Source of the DNA: Isochrysis galbana
Lineage: Eukaryota; Haptophyta; Isochrysidales; Isochrysidaceae
Assembly: GCA_018136815.1 (NCBI GenBank)
Contig: CM030938.1
Span: 2,563,915 to 2,627,914, forward strand
Length of the DNA stretch: 64,000 bases
Direction of reading: 5' to 3'
Under the pieces are notes generated by a model, which had not been told where the DNA came from, searched no databases, and saw only the letters and a list, made by a program, of their open reading frames with translations. The translations under genes and the position numbers were made by a program. This document shows, one piece after another, positions 52,863-61,965 of the stretch (positions are counted from its first letter, which is position 1; each line of letters starts with the position of its first letter).

Positions 52863-53324
52863 CCTTTCCCCGCACGGGCCTATGACGTACGTGTTCCCCA
52901 TTTGACACCGTGACGATCCGCGATTTTGAGGAAGACCAAAAGCGTTCAATTATCCCCATCCCTGCTAACACCTTTTGTTGTCACCTGAAGGTTACTTGAC
53001 TCAACTTGACACTTCACATGTTGAAACAGTGACGTGGTCTGACTCCATTCCTTCGATTTGGGGCAGGGTCGATATCTCGTTGAAATCACGATCCACGTCT
53101 CACACACGCTCATTATATTTTTGACAGCATCGGATTGACCAACCTCAGTGTGACGTTAGCTAGTGTATTGATGGGGCGTGACGTTAGTTAGTGGTGATTG
53201 AACGCTTCTCGCCTCAACGAAAGGGATGGGGATAACTGAACGCTTTTGGTCGTCAACGTTACCTTCTAGCATGAGGGCCTCGCATCTTTTGTTCATTCTT
53301 ACGCGAGACTGACAACACCCTATC

Positions 53325-54046
53325 CAAGGTGTCGTTCCGTCAAATGTGGGACATGAGTCGAATTGAGCGATCGAATGTCCACAGTTGTACACATAGCGTT
53401 ATTTTAAAATTAAATGTAGACTAGCGTAACATTCCCTGCTTCCCGCGACGCGTGTCCCCCCGGAGGGCGCCGTGTCGGCGCTTTTCGATTGTGATTACTT
53501 GTAACTATGGGCACGGCGCGATGTGCATCGGTCACCCCGCGGGGGCGCCGTGCATGCGCATAGAAACTTTTTCCCCTAAGGCCCACATTAACGTAAAGTA
53601 GCCGTATACGAGATGTTTCGTTGCGCAGCACGTGTGATTACTTGCAATCATTGTGCACGCCGTGCGTATGCGCATCGCCCCCCCCCCCTCGCGAGGGCGC
53701 CGTGCGTGCGCATAGAAACTTTTTCCCCTAAGGCCCACATTAACGTAAAGTAGCCATATACGATGTTTCGTTTACGCAGCACGTGTGATTACTTGCAATC
53801 ATTGTGCACGCCGTGCGTATGCGCATCGACTCCCCCCCTCGCGAGGGCGCCGTGCGTGCGCATAGAAACTGTTTTCCCTAAGGCCCACATTAACGTAAAG
53901 TAGTCATATACGAGATGTTTCGTTTGCAACATAGACCAAAAAGAAAACAAATAACCTTGCAATAATAATATTGGGCCTTGTAATTGTACAGACTGAAAAG
54001 AAAACAAATAACCTGGCCCTCTTTTGACGGAACGCGACTTCACCAA
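53325..54046 (+). mobile_element. Non-autonomous DNA transposon with terminal inverted repeats and internal 152-bp repeats
   Basis: The left end AAGGTGTCGTTCCGTCAAAT and the right end, in complement GAAGTCGCGTTCCGTCAAAA, form imperfect inverted termini of about 24 bases. Inside are three 152-base units in the opposite orientation to those at 27,989-28,430, starting near 53,556, 53,709 and 53,861. The right end lies within a minus-strand AT-rich frame beginning MNNNDELKQIVQNAG (54,184), which the insertion probably interrupted. No transposase is encoded. Confidence 0.65.
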
Positions 54047-54194
54047 TGTCCTTACATCTTTCTTGATATTATCATCTGACAGAATCGAATTCAAATCATG
54101 TGCATTTGGATTACCAATGTTATCCATTTGGTGTACTAACCCCGCATTTTGTACAATTTGCTTGAGCTCATCGTTGTTATTCATGTAAATATTT

Positions 54195-54300
54195 TTTTTG
54201 GGTGTAGCAGTTCCCTGAGCAGTTCCCTGCAGTTGAGCAGTTCCCTGCAGTTTAGCAGTAGTTCCCTGCAGTTGAGCAGTAGTTCCCTGCAGTCCGCCCC
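54195..54300 (+). repeat. Short tandem repeats before the ankyrin gene
   Basis: AGCAGTTCCCTGCAGTT and AGCAGTAGTTCCCTGCAGTT units are repeated five times, then a C-run. Confidence 0.8.
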
Positions 54301-54407
54301 CCCCCCCCCCTGCCTGCCTCCCCCCCTGCCGCCCACCCTTACCAGCCCCCCTCTCCCTTCAGAGCCCTCCTCTCCCCTGTCACCCTCCCCGTGTTACCAG
54401 AATCGCG

Positions 54408-54985
54408 ATGGACTCCTCTTCTGTGAAGCGTCCTATGGAACCAGACGAAGAGACGCGTCAAGTGTCACCTCACCTGTCTGGACGTCGCAACGGGAAGCTT
54501 CTGTGGGAGTATTGCACTACGAATCAATTCCCACCTATAGAGGACTTGGGTCAGGACACAAGACATCGACTTCATGTATGTAGATGATTGCCATCAGACC
54601 ACTTCACTGATGGAGGCATCCTCTCGCGGGCATTTCTGGTGCGTGAAGAACACATTGGAGTTGTTCAAGGATCGGCAGAAGAGTGCATCTGCAATGGTGA
54701 CGTTTGTCAACCAGGTTGGAGCTACCCAGAAGCAGACCGCCCTTATAATGGCTGCCAAGCGAGGTCATGCTCATATTGTGGTTGAACTCCTCAATGCCGG
54801 ATGCCGGTGCCATGATTGAAGCCGTGGATGATGATGGATATACTCCTCTACTTCATGCCTGTAAGATGAATCACATAGAAGTGGCCGAAGTGCTCCTTGC
54901 GAATGGTGCTCACATCAGCAACACAATTCTTCAGATGACGAACGATGACATAATGCTCGATCTACTGACGCGTGCTGGGGCTTGA
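54408..54985 (+). pseudogene. Ankyrin-repeat gene, frame broken twice
   Basis: Frame 1 (54,408-54,590) starts MDSSSVKRPMEPDEE and stops after HRLHVCR. Frame 2 (54,574-54,819) carries TTSLMEASSRGHFWCVKN and TALIMAAKRGHAHIVVELLN. Frame 3 (to 54,985) carries GYTPLLHACKMNHIEVAEVL. The first break would vanish if a 22-base stretch (54,572-54,593), which starts GTATGT and ends CAG, were removed. The second is explained by a perfect 7-base duplication (ATGCCGG at 54,794-54,800 and 54,801-54,807). It could be a recent pseudogene or a gene with a minute intron plus one slip. Three ankyrin units are recognisable. Confidence 0.6.
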
Positions 54986-55456
54986 AAGGACCTCCCCCAA
55001 CTTGGAGTGCATTTCGGTGGTAGAACTGACACGAGTGTGAGGGGAGAGATTTATTTTGTTGGGGGGGGAGTGATTTTCAATTGACCCTGCCCATACTGCA
55101 CGATGTGATACATTAACGTGATGTACGCTTGGTGTCATGACACATCCCCTGAAGTCCAGCGAGAGGTTGGTGGGAGAAGGGCGAGAGTGCACAACATGGT
55201 GGCAGGTGATGTCGGTTTACTACAGCAAAAATTGTGTAGATTAAATAAGAATAGAACCCTTCATGACATATTACACCAAGCTTCCGTGGCTCGCTTTAGG
55301 TCCACAACGTGACCTTCTAGCGTGGGGGAGGGGGTGTCGCATCCCCGCCACGCTTGGCAAAGTGTGAGATCTCTCCCACGTCTTGTAGATTTTGCAGCAA
55401 CAACCACGAAATGGAAGCTTTGATGGAAACACTTTCGCCTTCACCAACGTGATGCT
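54986..55456. other. AT-rich spacer
   Basis: I see no supported gene; composition is similar to the neighbouring AT-rich ORFs. Confidence 0.4.
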
Positions 55457-55699
55457 TTATTTCACGTCATTGCAATTCCAATATTTGTACTGTTCTAACT
55501 CTGCGGTGAAGTTGGAGTCCTGCTGGAGCTCGTTACAAATATATGAGGACAGTGTATCATTATCCACAAAATCAGTGTAGGCGAACCAGTCATTGTCAGG
55601 AAGACTTACTATGCTCATAGACGCTAGTGATTCCACGCGCGGACGCTTGCTGTTTCCTATCAGAGCATGAATGACATCTTGGGGATTCCTTTCGCTCAT
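55457..55699 (-). CDS. Small acidic AT-rich ORF (80 aa), unknown
   Basis: From the ATG at 55,699 the frame reads MSERNPQDVIHALIGNSKRP and then a Ser/Asp-rich chain (PDNDWFAYTDFVDNDTLSSY). There are no membrane spans and no family is recognised. It lies in the same AT-rich island as the ankyrin pseudogene and the LSVCISKL-family ORF, which suggests one foreign or mobile origin. Coding status is uncertain. Confidence 0.35.
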   Translation of the reverse strand: MSERNPQDVIHALIGNSKRPRVESLASMSIVSLPDNDWFAYTDFVDNDTLSSYICNELQQDSNFTAELEQYKYWNCNDVK

Positions 55700-56017
55700 A
55701 GAAAGCGCTCGTGGTACTATGAATAGTTGACTATTTTTTTTGTCACTGACGAGCACTCAAGTATCAGTGATGAAGACTGGGGACAAATTACTACAGGAGA
55801 GTTTAGAAAGCCCTTCGTTCAGGCTGACATCGCCGCGCGAGCATTATCGCCATGAACAGCGCGTCTGCGGAAGCCTTTGCTCGTGAGCGATCTCCGCGGG
55901 GTCTGCGGCAGCCACATCTGCTCTCTTCAAAACTTTCCTCTCGACCAACTTCCCCGGATCTCCGTCGTGCCACGTGGATTGGGATGGGTGATGGTGATTG
56001 AGCGCTTCTCGCCTTTT

Positions 56018-56266
56018 TTATATCATCTTCACGTCCCTAACATACTGATTCCCTGGGGGTGAATCTGATCTTTCTGCAAGAAACCTAATAGATTTGATAC
56101 TATTGATAATGTTGTCGATCTCAGTATCATTACCAACTTTAATTTTGTCTTGTGCAATTAACCTCTCGATTATAAGAGATAGCTTACTGATGCAAAGTGC
56201 CAGATTCTCAGTAGATCCGCCGTTTCCGTATAGCATTTTTCGCGCAAGTTCATCGTGAGGAGTCAT
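56018..56266 (-). CDS. LSVCISKL-family small protein (82 aa)
   Basis: The best-preserved copy of the family at 2168-2640. It starts MTPHDELARKMLYGNGGSTE, then LCISKLSLIIERLI, a charged helix (DTEIDNIINSIKSI) and FLAERSDSP. It is predicted to be all-helical. Two heptad-like stretches could form a coiled coil. The longer upstream frame (to 56,680) is made of the minisatellite and is not used. No function can be assigned. Confidence 0.5.
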   Translation of the reverse strand: MTPHDELARKMLYGNGGSTENLALCISKLSLIIERLIAQDKIKVGNDTEIDNIINSIKSIRFLAERSDSPPGNQYVRDVKMI

Positions 56267-56329
56267 TTTAGTATGTATATGAAAAAAATATTCGACCCCC
56301 CTTGGGTCTGACGCAGGCTGATGGCGAAG

Positions 56330-56600
56330 GGGCGGCGACATTGCGGTGGGGGTGATGGCGATTGAACGCGTTCCACGTGTAGGCTGATGGTGATTGAACG
56401 CTTTTCTTTGATGTGGGTGATGGTGATTGAGCGCTTTTCTATGCTGTGGGTGATGGTGATTGAGCGCTTCTCGCCTGAAGACTGGACACGCACATTTAAA
56501 CCTATGCCCGGTACTATCTAGGAAATTCTGAAGGTGGTAAGCGTTCAACTCGCCATCACCCCCACACATGGAAAAGCATCTACTCCCTGCTCTACAAGAG
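56330..56600 (-). repeat. Inverted set of the AAGCGTTCAATCGCCATCAC minisatellite
   Basis: On the plus strand GGTGATGGTGATTGAGCGCT and close variants recur four times at about 30-base spacing (56,340-56,480), then one unit in the other orientation at 56,540. Confidence 0.75.
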
Positions 56601-56809
56601 TGCCCTTGGGCGCTTCTCGCGTGTATTAGGTCGCCGAGAACTAACGAGCCCTGAGAGCTGACGGAGTAGCACACGCTCATTATAGTTTTGAGGCATTGGA
56701 TTGACCAACCTCAGTGTGACGTTAGCTAGTGTATTGATGCGATGTGACAATTGATTTGTGAGACGAGTCTGAAGTTTCGACTTCTCTTCGAGCCCGATAG
56801 CTGCTTGTG

Positions 56810-56990
56810 GGGATGCCGCTTACGGCATCCCCCATGCGCAATCTCCCAAAAGCTCTCGGGGGATTTTCTCGGTCCCCCGGTAGCTCTCGGTGGGGCTGTT
56901 GGCGATCGGGTGAAAATTTCCCCCGGACAGCTCTCCGGGGCCCCTGATAGCTCCTGGGGGGCGTTGGCTCCTGGGGGGTAACATGTACAT
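56810..56990. repeat. Inverted version of the CCCCCAGGAGCT palindrome block
   Basis: AGCTCTCGGGGGATTTTC, CCCCCGGTAGCTCTCGG and GGCTCCTGGGGGGTAAC form several overlapping hairpins. The end is the complement of 7025-7045. Confidence 0.65.
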
Positions 56991-57436
56991 AGTATAGACG
57001 GCGGGTAGTGTGTACCTTCCCCTCCCCTCAAAGATGATGCCCCCGCAATTCCTCTCGGCAAATGAGCAATTCGGCCCGTTTCTTCACTGAAGACCGGACG
57101 AAACCAAATCGCTCACCGAAACACCGAGCCTGTGTTAACCACCTTTCACTCTGGCCTTCTCGTTTTCGACCTCGCCACTTTCAGTGTCGTTCCTCGATGT
57201 TTGCTAACCTGACTAATTGCGGGCGATACCTCAAGGTCAGATTTAGATGGGGCTGACCAGCGATCGATGGGATCGAAGGAAGTACCCTTGGTGCCCCCCT
57301 CGTGTTTGTCTTCATTGGAGGCAAGGGCCGCTGCTTCCGCCAGCTGAGTTTGTGATCTATCTGTTGACGCATGCGACATAGATAGTTGCGGCGGTGATAC
57401 GTAATGGAATCCTTTCAAGCCTTCCGGCGATGACTT
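56991..57436. other. Spacer downstream of the GT77-like gene
   Basis: It probably includes the 3' untranslated region of the minus-strand gene. No other gene is supported. Confidence 0.4.
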
Positions 57437-58852
57437 TCAGCACAAAGGCATGTCAGAAGTAGTTGACGAAGTCTGTAGCAATTGCAATCCCTGCGATCGT
57501 GCAAACAGCTCTTCCGCAGCCGTGTGGCTGGGGTGCCCCATGAAGATGGTCCGCCGGTCTGCTGCAGACTTCTTCTCGGGCGGAAAGCAATGCAAGACAT
57601 ATGCATGATCGAGAATATGTCGCCAGAGGCGTGCCTTTGTGGAGGTGGCAGCGTTATGCATAGAAGTGTTTACCACAGGACAAGCACGCGGGACGGATAC
57701 GTGCGGCAACATTGCTACTCGAAGCTTAATCCCACCTGCAAAACAAGAGTTGGGGAAGACAATCCAGCAGTGAAGCACGGGCGGGGCACATAGAGATACT
57801 TCCCACACCACCCGTCCATGGTCGGCGTCGACAAGGGTGTTTCTCTCTTTCACACATGATCTGCACCTGTTCTTACTCAGAGCAAACTGGGGCCGTGGGG
57901 GCCCCGAGGGAAAAGTATGCACAAGCTCGGCGTGCTCCGCCTCCCCGAGGTGCTCCCCGCTCACTGCGCTCACCTGGGGTTCGCACGGTCCCAACAGCGC
58001 TAGAATTATCAAGCATCCGTACCTGGTAGTCATCGAATCCAGGCATCTTCTTCTTGGTATTCCACTGCACCCCCCATTGCTGAAGCACGGCGTTGACGTG
58101 TAACTGATCCGAGGATTGGCGTTTGGGTTGCCGTTTTACCAAGGCGAGAATCTGAGGAGAGCAAGTGAAAATGGTCCCGGGATCAGCATGACCTTGCTAG
58201 CATATGCAGCACGATCTTTGCGAATGGCGCTTAGTCATCAAAAGTGCAAGCAACCACGGCAAGACCGGCGTGCAACCGATCGCACGTCCTGCAAAGCGAC
58301 CCCTCGGACCTGTGATTGGACTTCCTGCGCGAGCTCAACTGTTCCCGGAGAGACTCGCAGGTAATAGAAGCCCGTGCATATCGCTGCACCCCACTCTTCC
58401 ACTGTCGAGAGGGGCTTTCCCCAGATCCGCTCGGCGACCACGTCGGCATCGTCCCTTACAAGCAGTGGCCAAGGGTCGCGTAGCCATAGCGCGTCCGCGT
58501 CAGAGTGGACGACGGAGATGCCGGCCTGGAGCACCGCCAGTCCGAAGCGCTGGCGCTCGCCGATGACGCGCAGCTTGGTGACAGCTGATGCACGCGGCAA
58601 CAGCAAGGAGCGCGCGGCCAGCTCGCCACCGGCGCGCTGCAGCTCGGCGTGGAGCTCAACGTCCATCGCGACCAGCACGAACCAGCGCACACCGGCCGCC
58701 AGAGCGTGGCACACCCAGTTGAGCAGGAGTGCGAGGAACTCTCTCGTGGCGAAGACGAGAGCAACGCTCCTTCCATCCGGAGAGCTATGCGCCGCGTAGC
58801 GCAGCGTGCGCAACACGGGGGCGGGCAGCTCTTCCACCGTAGTCACCGCCAT
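57437..58852 (-). CDS. GT77-type nucleotide-diphospho-sugar transferase, three exons (339 aa)
   Basis: Minus-strand exons 58,852-58,310, 58,151-57,974 and 57,735-57,437 join in consistent phase. The first donor (GTCCGA) is weak; the others are standard. Exon 1 has LLNWVCHALAAGVRWFVLVAMD, a TKLRVIGERQRFGLAVLQAG helix and the metal-binding SDADALWLRDP (Asp118 and Asp120), then GAAICTGFYYLR. Exon 2 gives SSDQLHVNAVLQQWGVQWN, and exon 3 LRVAMLPHVSVPR and HAYVLHC. These are the landmarks of the family that includes plant RRA and XEG113 arabinosyltransferases and RG-II xylosyltransferases. I see no N-terminal membrane anchor, so a 5' exon may be missing. It could extend the sugars started by the HPAT-like enzyme at 1-1345. 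Confidence 0.8.
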
Positions 58853-59147
58853 CTCGTGCGCCTGTCGCTGTCGCTGTCGTACACCGCGAGGGATGCAACG
58901 GAGGCCACTTCCTACAGCGGTGGCGGGAACCGCAGCCGCAGCCGTCCGCCCGATCGATCGACAGTGCGATGATGAGCGTTCATGTCAGACAGAGTTTTCC
59001 CCCCCTCCCCCCAGGATTTCCGCCGCCCCCCTTCCCCCCCCCCCCGTAGCTCGTAACACGAGTTCGCTCGCTCGCTCGCTCGACTCTCCCCCCCTCCTCT
59101 CCCTCTCCCTCTCCCCCCTCCTCTCCTCCCTCTCTGAGGAAGGAGAG

Positions 59148-60239
59148 ATGCCAAGGAAGAAGACCTCCAGTGGCTTCTCCAGAGGCAACTCCTGTTGGAG
59201 AGGGGGAGGCGGAGCCAGCAGTGCTGCGGCTTCCGTCGAGGGTGAGAAGGAGGAGGAGGCAATCGATGACAACGAGGGAGAGGAGACGGGACCGCAACAA
59301 AGGGCTGAGGCTGAGGCTCCGGCGGGAGCCCACGAGGCGGCGAAGGTGGCAGGATTGCGCGCGAGGAGACAACCGACAGGAATGGACTTTGGCTCACCGG
59401 GAGGCCGGGGAGCCTTGAAGAAGCAGAGCAGCAGAGCGGCGCCAAAGGCATCCCCAGTGCTGGACGCTCCAGACATCCACTACCTCGTCAACGGCAAACT
59501 GCTGGCGGCGAGCATCGGCGCCACACTGGCATGCGCGCAGTGCAGGAAGAAGGGGAGTCTTGTCCCAGACAAGTCGCCCCCGGCCACTCAGCTCTTTGGG
59601 TCGTGGGGACTCACGCTTTGCCCACGATGCCGGCACTGCAGGGCAACGTATACGTTCAGCATGGTCGGAGAGCGCGTAGTGCCACCTGCACTCGCTCAGG
59701 AGGGTGCAGAGGAGAATGTGGCGGCGCTGCACGCAGGGGATGCAGGAGGGAAGAAGAGGCGTAGGGTGAGCTTCTCGGGCGAGGTGTTGCGCGACGTGAC
59801 AGCGTGCCTGCTCAGTGGCACCACGCATGCAGCATACCACCGCCTCTGCATCGCACAGCAACGCCTGCCAATGTCTTTCAACACATTCCAACGGCACGTC
59901 TCCACCATAGGAGAGGTGCTAAAAGCAGCCGTTGAAGAGAGCATCTCGCTCCTGAAGTACCTCCTGACGAAGTACGGGCACCTAATCAACGAGGGGGAGC
60001 CGGTGCCGGTGGTCTCGAACCTGGTGGTCACCAACGATTGGTTTTGGCAGCGGCGCGGGCATTACGCTCTACACGGGACAGGGACCATTTGCGACTTTGT
60101 CTCGGGCGGGCGGGATACTCGAAAGGCTGTACCTCTCAAAGTCCATGCCCAAAGCTGCGGAGCAAGAGGCGTACGCCGACACGGCCAAGTCCATGGACGC
60201 CTAAGGGGAAGGGGGAGATGCGAAGAGATTGCAAATTAA
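59148..60239 (+). pseudogene. DDE-type transposase, N-terminal half, 3' end broken
   Basis: From ATG 59,148 (MPRKKTSSGF) comes a basic low-complexity stretch. A possible zinc-binding region follows (CAQCRKKG ... CPRCRHCRATY), then a helical region (AYHRLCIAQQRLPMSFNTFQ) and the start of the catalytic core, VVTNDWFWQRRGHYALHGTG. D-W-x-W-Q-x-R-G is typical of the first acidic motif in several eukaryotic transposase groups. Soon after, the frame derails; the continuation YLSKSMPKAAEQEAYADTAK is in another frame. No later catalytic residues are present. It is not active in this form. Confidence 0.6.
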
Positions 60240-60599
60240 ACCTGATTGCAATCACTGAAGTAGATAGAGGAACGCGGAGAAGATAGCGAATTAAACCTAT
60301 TTGCTGCGAGGCGCCTAGGAGGAAGAAAGGTGGGGAAACTTCCCTTCTCTTCGAGAGAAAGAGAGAGGGCGCTCCACAACCCAAGATCCTATGCATCCAA
60401 GCGAAGCTTTTGACCGAGAACGAGAACGAGAGAATTATAACGATAATACCGAACGACGAAGAGAAGCCTAACGAGCGTCGATTCGCGAATGCGACAATAT
60501 TGCACCCAGGGACTGAATGCCAAAATTAGCCCAGCCCCTAAAAGCGCGCGCCGTAGGTGTTAAACATCGAGAATGGGTAATCACGTGTGACTTTTGTTG

Positions 60600-60672
60600 T
60601 ATAAATAGCTATATGGACATTTGATGGCTCAATTCGATTGATGTCCCATGATTGACAGAACGACACCTCGGC
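60600..60672. mobile_element. GTTCCGTC-family transposon end
   Basis: GGACATTTGATGGCTCAATT, then CATGATTGACAGAACGACAC, follow the same plan as 28,480-28,545. Confidence 0.5.
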
Positions 60673-60728
60673 AGTAGAGGAGGGGAGCGGCGCGCGCTTC
60701 ATGACTCTGTCGATTTAACGACAGTTGA
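60672..60728 (-). mobile_element. 5' end of a hairpin-led retroelement
   Basis: In complement: CTGTCG, loop TTAAAT, CGACAG, then four bases (AGTC) and ATGAAGCGCGCGCCG. This matches the first 40 bases of the elements at 4990 and 31,616 in layout and in the ORF start (MKRAP). The copy is cut off within about 30 bases of the ATG, where a GTTCCGTC-family end adjoins it. Confidence 0.7.
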
Positions 60729-61038
60729 GCAGGGGTGTAGATAGAACGAAATAGACATGTTGTAGACATGTAATGGTACTGGAAATTGTAGTGTGGTGGC
60801 GTGCGGGTGCGGCGTGAGGCGCCGCTCACCTCTCCCATTGCGCCTCACCATCGCGCTCCCAAACTCGTATCCCCATCCGTATGCACGAGGCAGCATGCAT
60901 TTCTAGATAGGTGGCAGAAGAAGCAAGGCGAAGGGACAAAGCACAGATGGGGCCAGGAATGCCATGGACGATTATAGCGCGTAGCATACGGAGACAAGAG
61001 AGGAATCTTCGCACTCCCCTCAATCCCGTCGAACAATC

Positions 61039-61965
61039 TCATGTACCGCGAAACTCCTCATCCTCGGGTGGTCTCGTCCAAAGCTGTGCTTCCCGGCTCT
61101 CCACCGGCAATCCTATGAACCAGGAGCTTCTGGGAATGTTCTCGTCTCTCGGGCTGCCCCCGGCGATCTCACAGGTGCATGAGCCAAGTCGCTCATCCCA
61201 CCAGCTCCCGAATGCCTCGCCAAGAAATTCCATCCCCTCATTCGGCCGACAAATAATATCCAGAGGCTCACCTTCGACACAGAGGGCAGGCTCCGGCAGC
61301 CCGCCACGGCGCCGTGGCAGCCGGACGGCTGCAGCGTGGAGATAGGTACGATCCGCCACGCGCGCAATGGGCGCGTGCGCGTAGCGCTCATCCCCATGCA
61401 CTGGCGCCGCCAGTGATTTGAGTGCAACGCGTAGCTGGTGTGTCTGGCCGGTGATGGGCCGGAGCAGAAAGGCGTGACGTGCGGCGTCTTTGGGCTGAAC
61501 CAGCAGGGGTAGCGGGTCTGAGATAAAGAAGGTGAGAGCTGGTGAAGTCTCTAACGAGCGGGTGAGTCGCCAATTACCGCGGCGCGCCCTCACCATCTCG
61601 CCTCTCACGCGGCCTTGTCGCTTGTTTGGCCTCCGATCCGAAAGCGCGACGTAGTACTTGGCAATCCTACGCTCACGCAGCGCGTTGCTCAACACAGTCG
61701 CAGCCTCGCTCGTCTTGGCCAGTAGCAGTAAGCCCGACGTCGGCCTGTCGAGGCGGTGCACTGCTCGCAACTGGCCGCTGTAACCGATTTCGCCACTTGA
61801 CTGCATGGCGCGTACTAGCTGCATCACGCCATCTTCTCCGCCTTCGGAGTGAAAGGAGAGCCCTGGAGGCTTATAGATGGCGAGAACACCGTGTGTCTCA
61901 CCCAGCACACGGAGCGGCTGCGCCGTCGCGAGGGAGAGCGCATGCGAAAAAACGGCTGTCGACAT
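61039..61965 (-). CDS. RluA/TruC-like pseudouridine synthase (308 aa)
   Basis: The ATG at 61,965 (MSTAVFSHAL) is chosen because family homology begins shortly after it; the frame extends 144 codons further without similarity. LGETHGVLAIYKPPGLSFHS is the usual first strand. The catalytic signature is HRLDRPTSGLLLLAK with Asp73. RRIAKYYVAL and ITGQTHQLRVAL follow in order. The protein lacks an S4 domain and a signal peptide, so a cytosolic, nuclear or mitochondrial tRNA/rRNA target is likely. It is a distant paralogue of the gene at 43.1-44.4 kb. The C-terminal 80 residues are an unassigned extension. Confidence 0.85.
   Translation of the reverse strand: MSTAVFSHALSLATAQPLRVLGETHGVLAIYKPPGLSFHSEGGEDGVMQLVRAMQSSGEIGYSGQLRAVHRLDRPTSGLLLLAKTSEAATVLSNALRERRIAKYYVALSDRRPNKRQGRVRGEMVRARRGNWRLTRSLETSPALTFFISDPLPLLVQPKDAARHAFLLRPITGQTHQLRVALKSLAAPVHGDERYAHAPIARVADRTYLHAAAVRLPRRRGGLPEPALCVEGEPLDIICRPNEGMEFLGEAFGSWWDERLGSCTCEIAGGSPRDENIPRSSWFIGLPVESREAQLWTRPPEDEEFRGT

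Larger units (their letters stand above)
60240..61038. other. Spacer between the transposase fragment and the RluA-type gene
   Basis: Apart from the two element ends listed, this holds two degenerate copies of GAAGA-ATTAAACCT-ATTTGCT (60,225-60,300). No gene is seen. Confidence 0.4.

Noticed and set aside
56267-56680. N-terminal extension of the 82-residue AT-rich ORF
   Set aside because: The upstream codons are made of the His/Asn-rich translation of the minisatellite. The internal ATG starts the segment shared with the other family copies.
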